A stretch of 64,000 nt of DNA from Bdellovibrio sp. ZAP7. GTDB lineage: Bacteria; Bdellovibrionota; Bdellovibrionia; Bdellovibrionales; Bdellovibrionaceae. Positions 54,523 through 61,680 of the stretch are shown in pieces (position 1 is the first letter of the stretch; each line of letters starts with the position of its first letter). The notes below the pieces were generated by a model. That model searched no databases and had not been told where the DNA came from. It saw only the letters and a program-made list of their open reading frames with translations. Made by a program: the position numbers and the translations under genes. The DNA is taken from assembly GCF_006874645.1 (NCBI RefSeq), contig NZ_CP030082.1:1426001-1490000 (forward strand), given 5' to 3'.

Positions 54523-54900
54523 TTAAGCTCGGGCGACAGAAACTACGCGAATGCGTTTAACTTTACCGTCCGCTAACGGCCAGTCGATAGTTTGTCCTAC
54601 ACGAAGTCCGATCAGGGCAGCACCTACGGGGGCCAGGATAGAAACTTTGCCCATTTCCATGTTGGCTTCGTTGGGATAGCTTAATGTCAGGGCCTGTTCT
54701 TTCCCGGAATCCAAATCCGTAAAGGTCACTGTGGAATTCATGGCCACGACATCGTTTTCAAGTTGTTCAGCGGAAACGAGTTGGGCACGACCTAACTCTT
54801 CTTCCAGAAGTTCTGCCACCTCAATTTTTGCAAATGATAGAATAGCGGATATTTTTTCGTAGTCTTCGCGTGAAATGACTAATGATGGAAGTTTCTCCAT
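54523..54900 (-). CDS. rnk: Rnk-like GreA/GreB-domain regulator
   Basis: This 125-residue protein is a GreA/GreB-like C-terminal domain without the long N-terminal coiled coil: LVISREDYEKISAIL, TVTFTDLDSGKEQALTL, SILAPVGAALIGLRVGQTID and the last strand KVKRIRVVSV. This is the layout of Rnk, which binds RNA polymerase and competes with GreA. A short helical arm (residues 10-45) takes the place of the coiled coil. AAAGGAG precedes the ATG. It is monocistronic. Confidence 0.9.
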   Translation of the reverse strand: MEKLPSLVISREDYEKISAILSFAKIEVAELLEEELGRAQLVSAEQLENDVVAMNSTVTFTDLDSGKEQALTLSYPNEANMEMGKVSILAPVGAALIGLRVGQTIDWPLADGKVKRIRVVSVARA

Positions 54901-55309
54901 AAATGGTCTCCTTTAGTAAGGGTGTATTTAATTTTCAGTTATTTAATGCGACTAGATAGCGATAGCAGCCACAGAGCAGACTCTGCGGCTTAAGAAATAA
55001 ACTTCAAAACCAAACCACACGGAGGTGGCAGCATTTTGGTAATAGAATGGCTGCGGACTATCGTAAATATCATGATTCCGGCAGGGTATCATAAATTACG
55101 GATTAGTGCTACTGAGTTTTGCTTTCAAGTAATGAAGCTGCGTAAGTGCGTTGATTTGAAGCATATTCTTGAGAGCTGACATAGCAGCCTTTGATTTTAA
55201 GCATGCAAATCAATCTTCATTCGAGATTTTCTCTTTTAGAGATTCAAATCATCACTCAGACGTAAGTCGAGAGAAAAAAGAATCATTCATAAACTGAAAG
55301 GAAACTATC
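54901..55309. other. Intergenic region, nothing recognised
   Basis: This 409-bp gap lies between divergent rnk and the secreted-protein gene at 55310. It must hold two promoters. I see no RNA gene, no convincing inverted repeat and no coding frame of note. Confidence 0.45.
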
Positions 55310-56626
55310 ATGGATCGTCATCTGGCGAAGCGAGTATTAACTTCCGCGCTGCTACTGCAAGTTCCCGTGCTGGCAAAAGCAGAAACATCAATCTTTAATT
55401 CATTCGAAAAAGTCTCTGTGTTGGCGACACAGAACAAATTCGAAGGAGCTGTACGTATCAACGATATCTCCCGTAAAAATGGGGGAGATCTTTACACCCT
55501 GGATTTAGCAAAACCCCTCCCACTGACTGTCATTAAAGCGAAACCAAAATCCGGCAAAGTAAAAATCATCAGCGTGAATCTGATCACCGATAAGAGTGAA
55601 CGGATCATCGTAAAGGCTTTTAATGGTGTTACTATCAGCGACAATGACAAAGAGTTGTCTTCAGAAAATCTGAATTCCGCTTCTTTGATTTCAGCTATCG
55701 AGATTCAAGCAGAAGCCATGGGCGGAAGTGCGGTACTGGATTTCAACGCGATCTCCACCCAAGAAGCACCGAAGTTGGCTTTGCGTGAGACTGGTAACAG
55801 TCCTATTCCTCCAGGTAACGACAATGGAAACTCTTGTAATAAGAAATTCGATGCTGTGTTGAAGGATAAACTGGATATCGTACAGCTTTGGGCTTCTCGT
55901 GCGGAAGGCAGTGCGCAGGGTTCTTGGCAGGAAAAATATGCGACGAAAGAGTATAACAAATTCGTTGCGGATTTTATCGTCACATTGAAGGCTGATAAAA
56001 CGACTTTCGCGTCGACTGATTATACTTTGACGCTTTTGAATTTCTTTGCTGAGCGCCATAACTCCAGTCGTGCGGAAAGCGCTTTGGAGCAAGGGTACAA
56101 ATTGATGGCAGACGAAACGTTTGAAGTATTTATGCTATCTTTGCAAAGTGATCAAATCTGTCGTCCTGTGACGAGTGAGTCTTTGATCAAAATTGCTTTG
56201 GATTTCCAAAAACGTCAGGAAGCCAACAAACCGGATAGTCGTGCGAGAAAACTTTACGAGTCCATGATCTCAAAAATCGGTAAGTTGATTCCTACTCACT
56301 ATCGCAAAGAGCTGACGGCGAAAAATCTGTCTTTCCGCGCAGCCGATTCAGAAGGTTATAAAAACCACAAACTTTTCGTAACTAGCAAAGCCGAGAGCTT
56401 CCTAAAAGGAACTTACCAGGAAATGAGCTTGAGCGCTTATGGCGTTGCCGAGCAGGCTTTATTGCGTGAAGTGAAGGATTTGAATAACGAACAAACATAT
56501 CAAATGATCGTTGAGTTCCAAACGAAATACAACGATACGGCCAACTATCCTCAAGAGGTGATGTTGAAGTATCTGACGATTCTTTCGGAGCACAGCAATT
56601 TTTTGAGATTGAATCCAGGTCTTTAG
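55310..56626 (+). CDS. Secreted two-part protein, unknown function
   Basis: This 438-residue protein has a signal peptide (about residues 1-24, ending LAKAE). The N-terminal ~125 residues form a beta-sandwich-like domain (KVKIISVNLITDKSERIIVK). A Pro/Gly/Asn linker (NSPIPPGNDNGNSC) leads to a helical domain of about 280 residues with many polar helices (FVADFIVTLKADKTTF, ALLREVKDLNNEQTY). Two Cys are present. No family is recognised. AAAGGA precedes the ATG, and a strong terminator follows. Confidence 0.68.
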   Translation: MDRHLAKRVLTSALLLQVPVLAKAETSIFNSFEKVSVLATQNKFEGAVRINDISRKNGGDLYTLDLAKPLPLTVIKAKPKSGKVKIISVNLITDKSERIIVKAFNGVTISDNDKELSSENLNSASLISAIEIQAEAMGGSAVLDFNAISTQEAPKLALRETGNSPIPPGNDNGNSCNKKFDAVLKDKLDIVQLWASRAEGSAQGSWQEKYATKEYNKFVADFIVTLKADKTTFASTDYTLTLLNFFAERHNSSRAESALEQGYKLMADETFEVFMLSLQSDQICRPVTSESLIKIALDFQKRQEANKPDSRARKLYESMISKIGKLIPTHYRKELTAKNLSFRAADSEGYKNHKLFVTSKAESFLKGTYQEMSLSAYGVAEQALLREVKDLNNEQTYQMIVEFQTKYNDTANYPQEVMLKYLTILSEHSNFLRLNPGL

Positions 56627-56630
56627 AAAT

Positions 56631-56668
56631 AAAAAAAAGCCAGTGGGAACAAACTCACTGGCTTTTTT
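56631..56668. terminator. Bidirectional intrinsic terminator
   Basis: GCCAGTG (56639-56645) pairs with CACTGGC (56656-56662), with an A8 run before and T6 after. It serves the convergent genes on both sides. Confidence 0.92.
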
Positions 56669-56673
56669 GCTTT

Positions 56674-57246
56674 TTAGAATCCGACACCGGCAGAGATGGT
56701 GTTTTGGACGTCACTTTTATCCCAGTCGTTGTCGCGGAAGACAACCGTCGAACTCAAGTTAATCGAAACCGGTCCGAAGTTAACCCCGATTGAAGCACCC
56801 GCATAGGGATTGTATTGAATCGGGCGTTTATCTGTTGTCATCACGCCACCCGAAGTGGATTCACGAATCGTTTGCGTCGCTTGCGCCCCGGCACGACCCG
56901 TCATATGAAACCATTCCACACGGTAGGTAGAGGAAACCCCGAGCTTTAAACGCTCATCATCGGTTTTTACTTTTTCAGGAGCTGTCGAGTAGTCCTCAGT
57001 ATCAGAGGCTTTGGAGTATTCAGTTTCTAATGAAAGCAAATCCACACCCAGGCTGAGGCGAAGGCCATACATGGATCTTGTTTGTAAATGGGCGGTAGGA
57101 TAATCGCGGTAAACCGTTTCAATACCATAGACAGGCTCGATGCGATAACCCGTACCTTGAGCCAGAGTAAATCGTGCGGCGAGAGCTGAATTTGCTCCAA
57201 TACAGGTGCCCAGTACTACGATCCACTTCAGTGTAGATAGCTTCAT
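56674..57246 (-). CDS. Small outer-membrane beta-barrel protein
   Basis: This 190-residue protein has a signal peptide (TLKWIVVLGTCIGANSALA). Its amphipathic strands (YGLRLSLGVDLLSLETEYS, RLKLGVSSTYRVEWF, GASIGVNFGPVSINLSSTVV) lead to a terminal Phe (NTISAGVGF), the outer-membrane signature. Size suggests an eight-strand barrel of the OmpW/OmpX kind, without a clear family. GGAGG precedes the ATG at 57246; I reject the six-codon-longer form. It is divergent from msrA. Confidence 0.72.
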   Translation of the reverse strand: MKLSTLKWIVVLGTCIGANSALAARFTLAQGTGYRIEPVYGIETVYRDYPTAHLQTRSMYGLRLSLGVDLLSLETEYSKASDTEDYSTAPEKVKTDDERLKLGVSSTYRVEWFHMTGRAGAQATQTIRESTSGGVMTTDKRPIQYNPYAGASIGVNFGPVSINLSSTVVFRDNDWDKSDVQNTISAGVGF

Positions 57247-57358
57247 TAGTCCTCCATGAACCATGTTAGTTTACACAAAAACCCAGGGGGATACCCAGGC
57301 CTTTTTAAAAAAAGAGATGTTTTGGACTAGTTTGAGCCAGTGCTGCTATACTGAAGTT

Positions 57359-57958
57359 ATGAAAACCACGAAATCAGCTCTAACATTCTGGACCCTTATA
57401 ACGTTCCTAACATTTGGCGCTTTCGCAAAAACGTCAGAGAAAGCAAAGCCAAAGACAAATGCTCCAACCGAAGTTTCCTATCTGGCGGGCGGGTGCTTTT
57501 GGGGGATGGAAGAGTTGCTGCGTAAACTGCCTGGTGTGACTCACATAGAAGTGGGATACATGGGTGGCAAGATTCCGAATGCGAATTACAATATCGTACA
57601 TACGGGCACGTCCAACCATGCAGAGACCGTGAAAGTCGAATTCAATCCGCAACAGTTGAGCTATGAAAATCTGCTCCTTTATTTTTTTAAAATCCACGAT
57701 CCCACAACTTTAAATCGTCAAGGCAATGACATCGGCACCCAGTATCGCAGCGCGATTTTTTATACTTCTGATCAGCAAAAAGAAACGGCTCACAAAGTGA
57801 TCGCTCGAGTCGGTAAATCCAAAGCCTGGGGTAAACCTGTCACCACGGTTCTGGAAAAGGCCGGGGAATTTTGGAAAGCAGAAGAAGAACACCAAGACTA
57901 TCTACAGAAAAATCCCGAGGGTTATACTTGTCACTTCGTGCGTAAGGTGGATTTTTAA
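57359..57958 (+). CDS. msrA: Peptide-methionine (S)-S-oxide reductase, exported
   Basis: This 199-residue protein reduces methionine-S-sulfoxide. A hydrophobic signal (ALTFWTLITFLTFGAFA) places it in the periplasm. The core has the active site AGGCFWGMEELL with Cys46, GYMGGKIPNANYNIV, GTSNHAETVKVEF and RQGNDIGTQYRSAIFY, which define MsrA. The conserved Cys in GYTCHFV near the end is a likely resolving residue. I start at 57359, where the signal begins; the longer reading frame upstream lacks one and overlaps the promoter of the divergent gene. It pairs functionally with MsrB at 30011. Confidence 0.93.
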   Translation: MKTTKSALTFWTLITFLTFGAFAKTSEKAKPKTNAPTEVSYLAGGCFWGMEELLRKLPGVTHIEVGYMGGKIPNANYNIVHTGTSNHAETVKVEFNPQQLSYENLLLYFFKIHDPTTLNRQGNDIGTQYRSAIFYTSDQQKETAHKVIARVGKSKAWGKPVTTVLEKAGEFWKAEEEHQDYLQKNPEGYTCHFVRKVDF

Positions 57959-58035
57959 CGCCGCGTCCGGTGCAAAGTGTTTTGAAAATCTTCGGCACAG
58001 CAATTGCTATCTTTCTTCATTGGAAGGTGAATGCC

Positions 58036-58329
58036 ATGAATATTTCAGCACTAGTTAAGCAACGTCACATCGCATCTTTTTTAATTCTTGTCGCTCTTTT
58101 TCAGGCCCCCTTTGCCGAGGCAAAATCCTGCGGTTCTCGTCAGAAAGTCGTCTGTTCGGGCATCGTCACTGGCGAAAGTTCCAGTGGAAATATCACCTAT
58201 GTTTTAAACCGCGTGGTTTATAATTCCTGCGGTAAAGTGGTGTCAGATAAATTCCACCGCTTGATGGGCTCTCCCGCGGACGTGGAAAATGAACTGCGCA
58301 AAGCTCGTTGTCCCGCAGACATTTTCTAA
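58036..58329 (+). CDS. Small secreted protein with four cysteines
   Basis: This 97-residue protein has a signal peptide ending near QAPFAEA. The mature ~65 residues contain four Cys (KSCGSR, VVCSGI, NSCGKV, ARCPAD), enough for two disulfides. The middle is beta-rich (NITYVLNRVVYNS). AAGGTGA precedes the ATG at 58036, and a hairpin with T4 follows the stop. No family is recognised. Confidence 0.66.
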   Translation: MNISALVKQRHIASFLILVALFQAPFAEAKSCGSRQKVVCSGIVTGESSSGNITYVLNRVVYNSCGKVVSDKFHRLMGSPADVENELRKARCPADIF

Positions 58330-58332
58330 TGC

Positions 58333-58360
58333 AAAATTCCCCATTTTTCAGGGGAGTTTT
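58333..58360 (+). terminator. Probable intrinsic terminator
   Basis: AAAATTCCCC (58333-58342) pairs with GGGGAGTTTT (58351-58360), with one wobble pair. The T-run is short, so it may be weak. Confidence 0.65.
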
Positions 58361-58551
58361 GGGACATTGCTATGGCTTTAATCACTTCACATTCGTTAAG
58401 CAGCCGCTTCGTTATTGCCCAAGCAATTGACGATGCCCTTTTTTTCGCTGCAAAAAAATGTCTCCTTATTCTTCAGTCGCATTTAATTTGGCTCTCGCTT
58501 GGTATGGCCCGTGCACATGACCTCTGCGAACAATCTAATCTGGAGTCTTAA

Positions 58552-58956
58552 ATGAAATTGATGGGTAAAGTTTTAATCGCAGGAATGATCACTTTTTCAG
58601 CTCTTGCAAACGCTGCCACACAATCCGGTGTTGAAGGTGTTTTAGAAGTTCCCGTGAACGCAGGACAAGTTGAACTGAAGGCTTATTCTAAAATCAGTGG
58701 CGGAGTGGTTTTGAATTTAGATCCCGTGAACTCGCAGAGTCTGAGCATCAAATGCCACCAAGGTTTTGGAAAAGTGACGATGATGGTTTTTCTAAAAGGA
58801 AACGCTTTATCTCAGCAATTGACGGGTTCCGTGGAAAGTCAGGAAGCCTGCGAGCAGGAGTTGCGCGTGATTTCTGAAGCGGTTGAGCAGGGTGCCGGGA
58901 CTGTGCGTATCGAAGTTCGTACCAATCATACCCTGGGCTTTGCTACTTCTCGCTAA
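58552..58956 (+). CDS. Small secreted protein, unknown function
   Basis: This 134-residue protein has a signal peptide (KVLIAGMITFSALANA). The mature part is beta-rich (QVELKAYSKISGGVVLNLD, VTMMVFLKGNALS, TVRIEVRTNHTLGF) with two Cys (IKCHQG and EACEQE). It could be a compact beta-sandwich. TGGAG precedes the ATG, and a terminator lies after the stop. No family is recognised. Confidence 0.68.
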   Translation: MKLMGKVLIAGMITFSALANAATQSGVEGVLEVPVNAGQVELKAYSKISGGVVLNLDPVNSQSLSIKCHQGFGKVTMMVFLKGNALSQQLTGSVESQEACEQELRVISEAVEQGAGTVRIEVRTNHTLGFATSR

Positions 58957-58984
58957 TTTGAAACTTATATGTTAGTGTTTTTAG

Positions 58985-59009
58985 GAAAGCCGGTTTTAGC
59001 CGGCTTTTT
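58985..59009 (+). terminator. Intrinsic terminator
   Basis: AGCCGG (58988-58993) pairs with CCGGCT (59000-59005), then T5. It ends the gene at 58552-58956 and lies just before yaeQ. Confidence 0.8.
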
Positions 59010-59034
59010 CTATTTACGTGGCAAAGGCGGGCGT

Positions 59035-59559
59035 ATGCTCTATCGCTTTCAAATTGAACTTTCCGATATTGATCGTGGTGTGTACGAGTCCTTGGATTTC
59101 CGCGTAGCTCAGCATCCTTCTGAAACCTATCCCTACATGTTAAGCCGGGTTTTGGCGTACTGCTTGTCCTATGAAGAGCGCTTGGAGTTTACGCCGGGGG
59201 GCTTGGCCGATCCTGAGGCTCCGGCCTTACGTAAACTGGGATTGCAAAACTCGGTGGACCTGTGGATTGAAATCGGGAATCCTTCAGCGCGAAAACTGCA
59301 CAAGGCTTCGAAGGTTGCAAAGCTTGTAAAGGTATATACTTATAAAAATCCCGAAGTTCTTTTGACGGAAGTTCGTGGCGGCGAAGTTCATCGCGCCCAA
59401 GAGCTTCAAATGTTTGCCTTTGAACCAAAGTTTTTGGAAGCGGCCGCCGAAAAAATTGAAAAGAACAATCGTTGGACGTTATTGGTTCAACAGGGAACGT
59501 TGGATTTAACCATCAGTGAGGAAACGCTGACCGGTGAAGTAAAGCCCGCGATCTTATAG
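59035..59559 (+). CDS. yaeQ: YaeQ family protein
   Basis: This 174-residue cytoplasmic protein matches YaeQ throughout: RFQIELSDIDRGVYESLDFR, QHPSETYPYMLSRVLAYCLS, LEFTPGGLADPEAPAL, VDLWIEIGNPS and the C-terminal WTLLVQQGTLDLTI. YaeQ has a PD-(D/E)XK nuclease-like fold of unsettled function. I start at the ATG at 59035, where family similarity begins; the upstream extension spans the terminator. It overlaps the convergent gene by 6 bp. Confidence 0.93.
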   Translation: MLYRFQIELSDIDRGVYESLDFRVAQHPSETYPYMLSRVLAYCLSYEERLEFTPGGLADPEAPALRKLGLQNSVDLWIEIGNPSARKLHKASKVAKLVKVYTYKNPEVLLTEVRGGEVHRAQELQMFAFEPKFLEAAAEKIEKNNRWTLLVQQGTLDLTISEETLTGEVKPAIL

Positions 59560-60018
59560 ATTGTCGGGATATTGTACGCGCGGGAAAGTTTTCACAGCGC
59601 TCCCGTTAAAACCATCGTCACAATCATACACATCGTAGGTCGTTTGCAGTTCGTCGTCTGCATTCAATGACAAAGTAAACTGCTTCTGTGCACACAGGCC
59701 GTGCTCTTTGATTTTTACGTATCCTTCATAATTTAAACTAAAGATCACACGGTCCGCCGTGGCTTTCGCTGTTTGGCAGCGTTCTTTCGTGCAAACGGGA
59801 GACCCATCAAATTGGAAGACTTGTTTTTCCGGAGAGATCACGATCTCGCCCTTTTTGGTTGTAAAACCATTCCAGCGAATCAAGCGAGTGCACTCGTCAC
59901 TGTGAAATTGAACCACAGCTCCTTCAGCCATTTGATAAAGGCCTGTCAAATCAGGGCAATTGCCAGCAAATGCAGTGGTGGAAGTCACAAGTCCGAAGGT
60001 GAAAATTATATTTCGCAT
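59554..60018 (-). CDS. Small secreted Cys-rich protein, one of a divergent pair
   Basis: This 154-residue protein has a signal peptide (NIIFTFGLVTSTTAFAGN). The mature part begins CPDLTGLYQMAEG and has about eight Cys (DECTRLI, SPVCTKERCQT, HGLCAQK, VYDCDDG). It shares the plan of the protein at 20962 (Cys-Pro-x-Leu then a short beta domain) and is read divergently from the similarly built gene at 60094. Two adjacent ATG codons exist; the one at 60018 is best spaced from AGAGG. Function unknown. Confidence 0.72.
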   Translation of the reverse strand: MRNIIFTFGLVTSTTAFAGNCPDLTGLYQMAEGAVVQFHSDECTRLIRWNGFTTKKGEIVISPEKQVFQFDGSPVCTKERCQTAKATADRVIFSLNYEGYVKIKEHGLCAQKQFTLSLNADDELQTTYDVYDCDDGFNGSAVKTFPRVQYPDNL

Positions 60019-60093
60019 CATAAGTCCTCTTTTTAAGCCTGACACAGGGGAAATTCGCTGGCTACACTTATTCTGTTTAGAAACGGGGGAGTC

Positions 60094-60573
60094 ATGCGAA
60101 ATATCTTTGTGTTAGCGGCATTGCTTTTCATCGGTGGAGGCGCAGAAGCTTGCGTTGGCTTTACGGGATCCTATTCCACGTTTCGCGCGGTTGCCGGAAA
60201 ATATCATGTCTTGGTTCTGGATCAGAACGATTGCAAGGCTGTGGCGGCGGGTTCTTTCCAATTGGACGAAAAAAACAGTGTAGTTACCGACGAAGTCGAA
60301 CCCAAAGTTTTTTATGTCGAAAAAAACTATACGAAGCTGTGCGAGCTTACCACCTGTCGTGTATTTACCACAACCGCAAGTGGTTTGGAATTTGCCGAAA
60401 ACGCTTCAGTTTATATCGATGGCACGACCTGCCGCTATGATCGTGTGTCCTGGTCACGCCAGGATACGTGGGATCTTAAGATCACTTATAGAATCACAGA
60501 CGCCTCGTCAGCTTGTCGCAAATACCGAGGAGCCGCGAGTGTGGTCCTCAAAGATATTAAACACATTAATTGA
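60094..60573 (+). CDS. Small secreted Cys-rich protein, divergent partner
   Basis: This 159-residue protein has a signal peptide (NIFVLAALLFIGGGAEA). The mature part begins CVGFTGSYSTFRAVAG and has about six Cys (QNDCKAV, TKLCELTTC, GTTCRYD, SSACRKY). The N-terminal plan (Cys..GFTGSY / CPDLTGLY) and size resemble the divergent gene at 59554-60018, which starts 75 bp away. GGGGGAG precedes the ATG. It overlaps the convergent transpeptidase gene by 8 bp. Function unknown. Confidence 0.72.
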   Translation: MRNIFVLAALLFIGGGAEACVGFTGSYSTFRAVAGKYHVLVLDQNDCKAVAAGSFQLDEKNSVVTDEVEPKVFYVEKNYTKLCELTTCRVFTTTASGLEFAENASVYIDGTTCRYDRVSWSRQDTWDLKITYRITDASSACRKYRGAASVVLKDIKHIN

Positions 60574-61312
60574 GCGGCAGATTTTTTGAGTTTGCCGAAA
60601 TGTTTTCGTAAAGCTTTGGAACCCAGGGTTTAAAAATTTTGGGTTCCGGCGCCGTTGCGACTTTCCTGAAGTCCACGGGCGACAAAATCACTTTCCAGTT
60701 TTTATAGTTACTTTGTGCTGCCAGAACGAAAAGTTCTTCGATAGCTTCATCACCTATTGCGATACATCCAATTGAAACACTTTTCCCATGGATCATAATG
60801 TCAGAACCAAGATTTTTTCGGCCATCTTCTTTGGCCATCTGTTTGTCGAAATCAGTCGGGTAGTTAATTCTCAATGCCAGATGATAGGCGCTGTTAGGGT
60901 TGAGGCTTTCAATTCCATATATACCTTCAGGAACTTGGTTATCGCCTTCCTGAAGTTTTGGCCCGGATTTTCCGCTGGCAGCATACACCGGATAGCTTTT
61001 AATGAATTTTGAATTTCCATCTTGATCAGTTGAAAATATGGATAAAGTTTTTTGCGCTTTAATATAAAGCAGAGTGATATCTTTGGGTGGGTAGGCCACG
61101 CGTTTTGCAAGAAATAAAGGTTTCAGGCTCGCACTCACTTTGGGACCGTATTCTTTGACACGTTTTTGGACAGTGGATTTACCGAGTAGTTGGAGTTTGA
61201 TGCTATTGAAGAGCGGCAATTCCAAAGTGATGTAAGCGACGGTGAGTAAAGCACAGCCATAGAAAAGTCCCTTTAAGACATTCATTATTGAGACTTTTAA
61301 ATTGAATTTCAT
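60566..61312 (-). CDS. L,D-transpeptidase (YkuD domain)
   Basis: This 248-residue protein has an N-terminal membrane segment (VLKGLFYGCALLTVAYITLE) and a periplasmic YkuD domain. The active site is IMIHGKSVSIGCIAIGD, with His and Cys183, and the upstream YAASGKSGPK and EGIYGIESL strands are typical. These enzymes make or exchange 3-3 cross-links in peptidoglycan, or attach proteins or amino acids. GGGAG precedes the ATG. In predatory bacteria such enzymes also modify host wall; a role like that here is inference. Confidence 0.9.
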   Translation of the reverse strand: MKFNLKVSIMNVLKGLFYGCALLTVAYITLELPLFNSIKLQLLGKSTVQKRVKEYGPKVSASLKPLFLAKRVAYPPKDITLLYIKAQKTLSIFSTDQDGNSKFIKSYPVYAASGKSGPKLQEGDNQVPEGIYGIESLNPNSAYHLALRINYPTDFDKQMAKEDGRKNLGSDIMIHGKSVSIGCIAIGDEAIEELFVLAAQSNYKNWKVILSPVDFRKVATAPEPKIFKPWVPKLYENISANSKNLPLN

Positions 61313-61329
61313 GGAGCTCCCACCTGAAT

Positions 61330-61680
61330 TTATTGTATAGACTCACATTCGGATTGGCGAGCGCAAATCAATGCGAACAATTGCTCGGGATTTGTTCCGA
61401 GTAAATATTTGGAGTCACTGTGCTCGTGAATACTCCGAACAAACCGCAAATGGTTGTTCATACTCCAAAAGAAAATCATGAACTTCCATAACCAATTAAA
61501 AAGCTTATTGCGACGAATGTATGCGAATACAGGAATGGCAAGATCAAGGTAGTGCCTTTTCGATCTCTTAATATCTTTTCGAGACGGCACTGAAAGCCCG
61601 AGGAAAATTCCACATTTTGGATTCAATAATTGCTCAACTTCCATCTCGAAATTCACGCCCAGGGCCGATAGGAAAGGCAT
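61330..61680 (-). CDS. Doubtful small gene upstream of the L,D-transpeptidase
   Basis: A reading frame of about 116 codons ends 17 bp before the transpeptidase start on the same strand. It is Lys/Arg-rich with an aromatic hydrophobic stretch (LFNWLWKFMIFFW). No ribosome binding site precedes the ATG at 61680, whose CAT lies within the ATG of the large opposite gene. It may be chance coding, or the true promoter region of both neighbours. I see nothing else in this stretch. Confidence 0.22.
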   Translation of the reverse strand: MPFLSALGVNFEMEVEQLLNPKCGIFLGLSVPSRKDIKRSKRHYLDLAIPVFAYIRRNKLFNWLWKFMIFFWSMNNHLRFVRSIHEHSDSKYLLGTNPEQLFALICARQSECESIQ

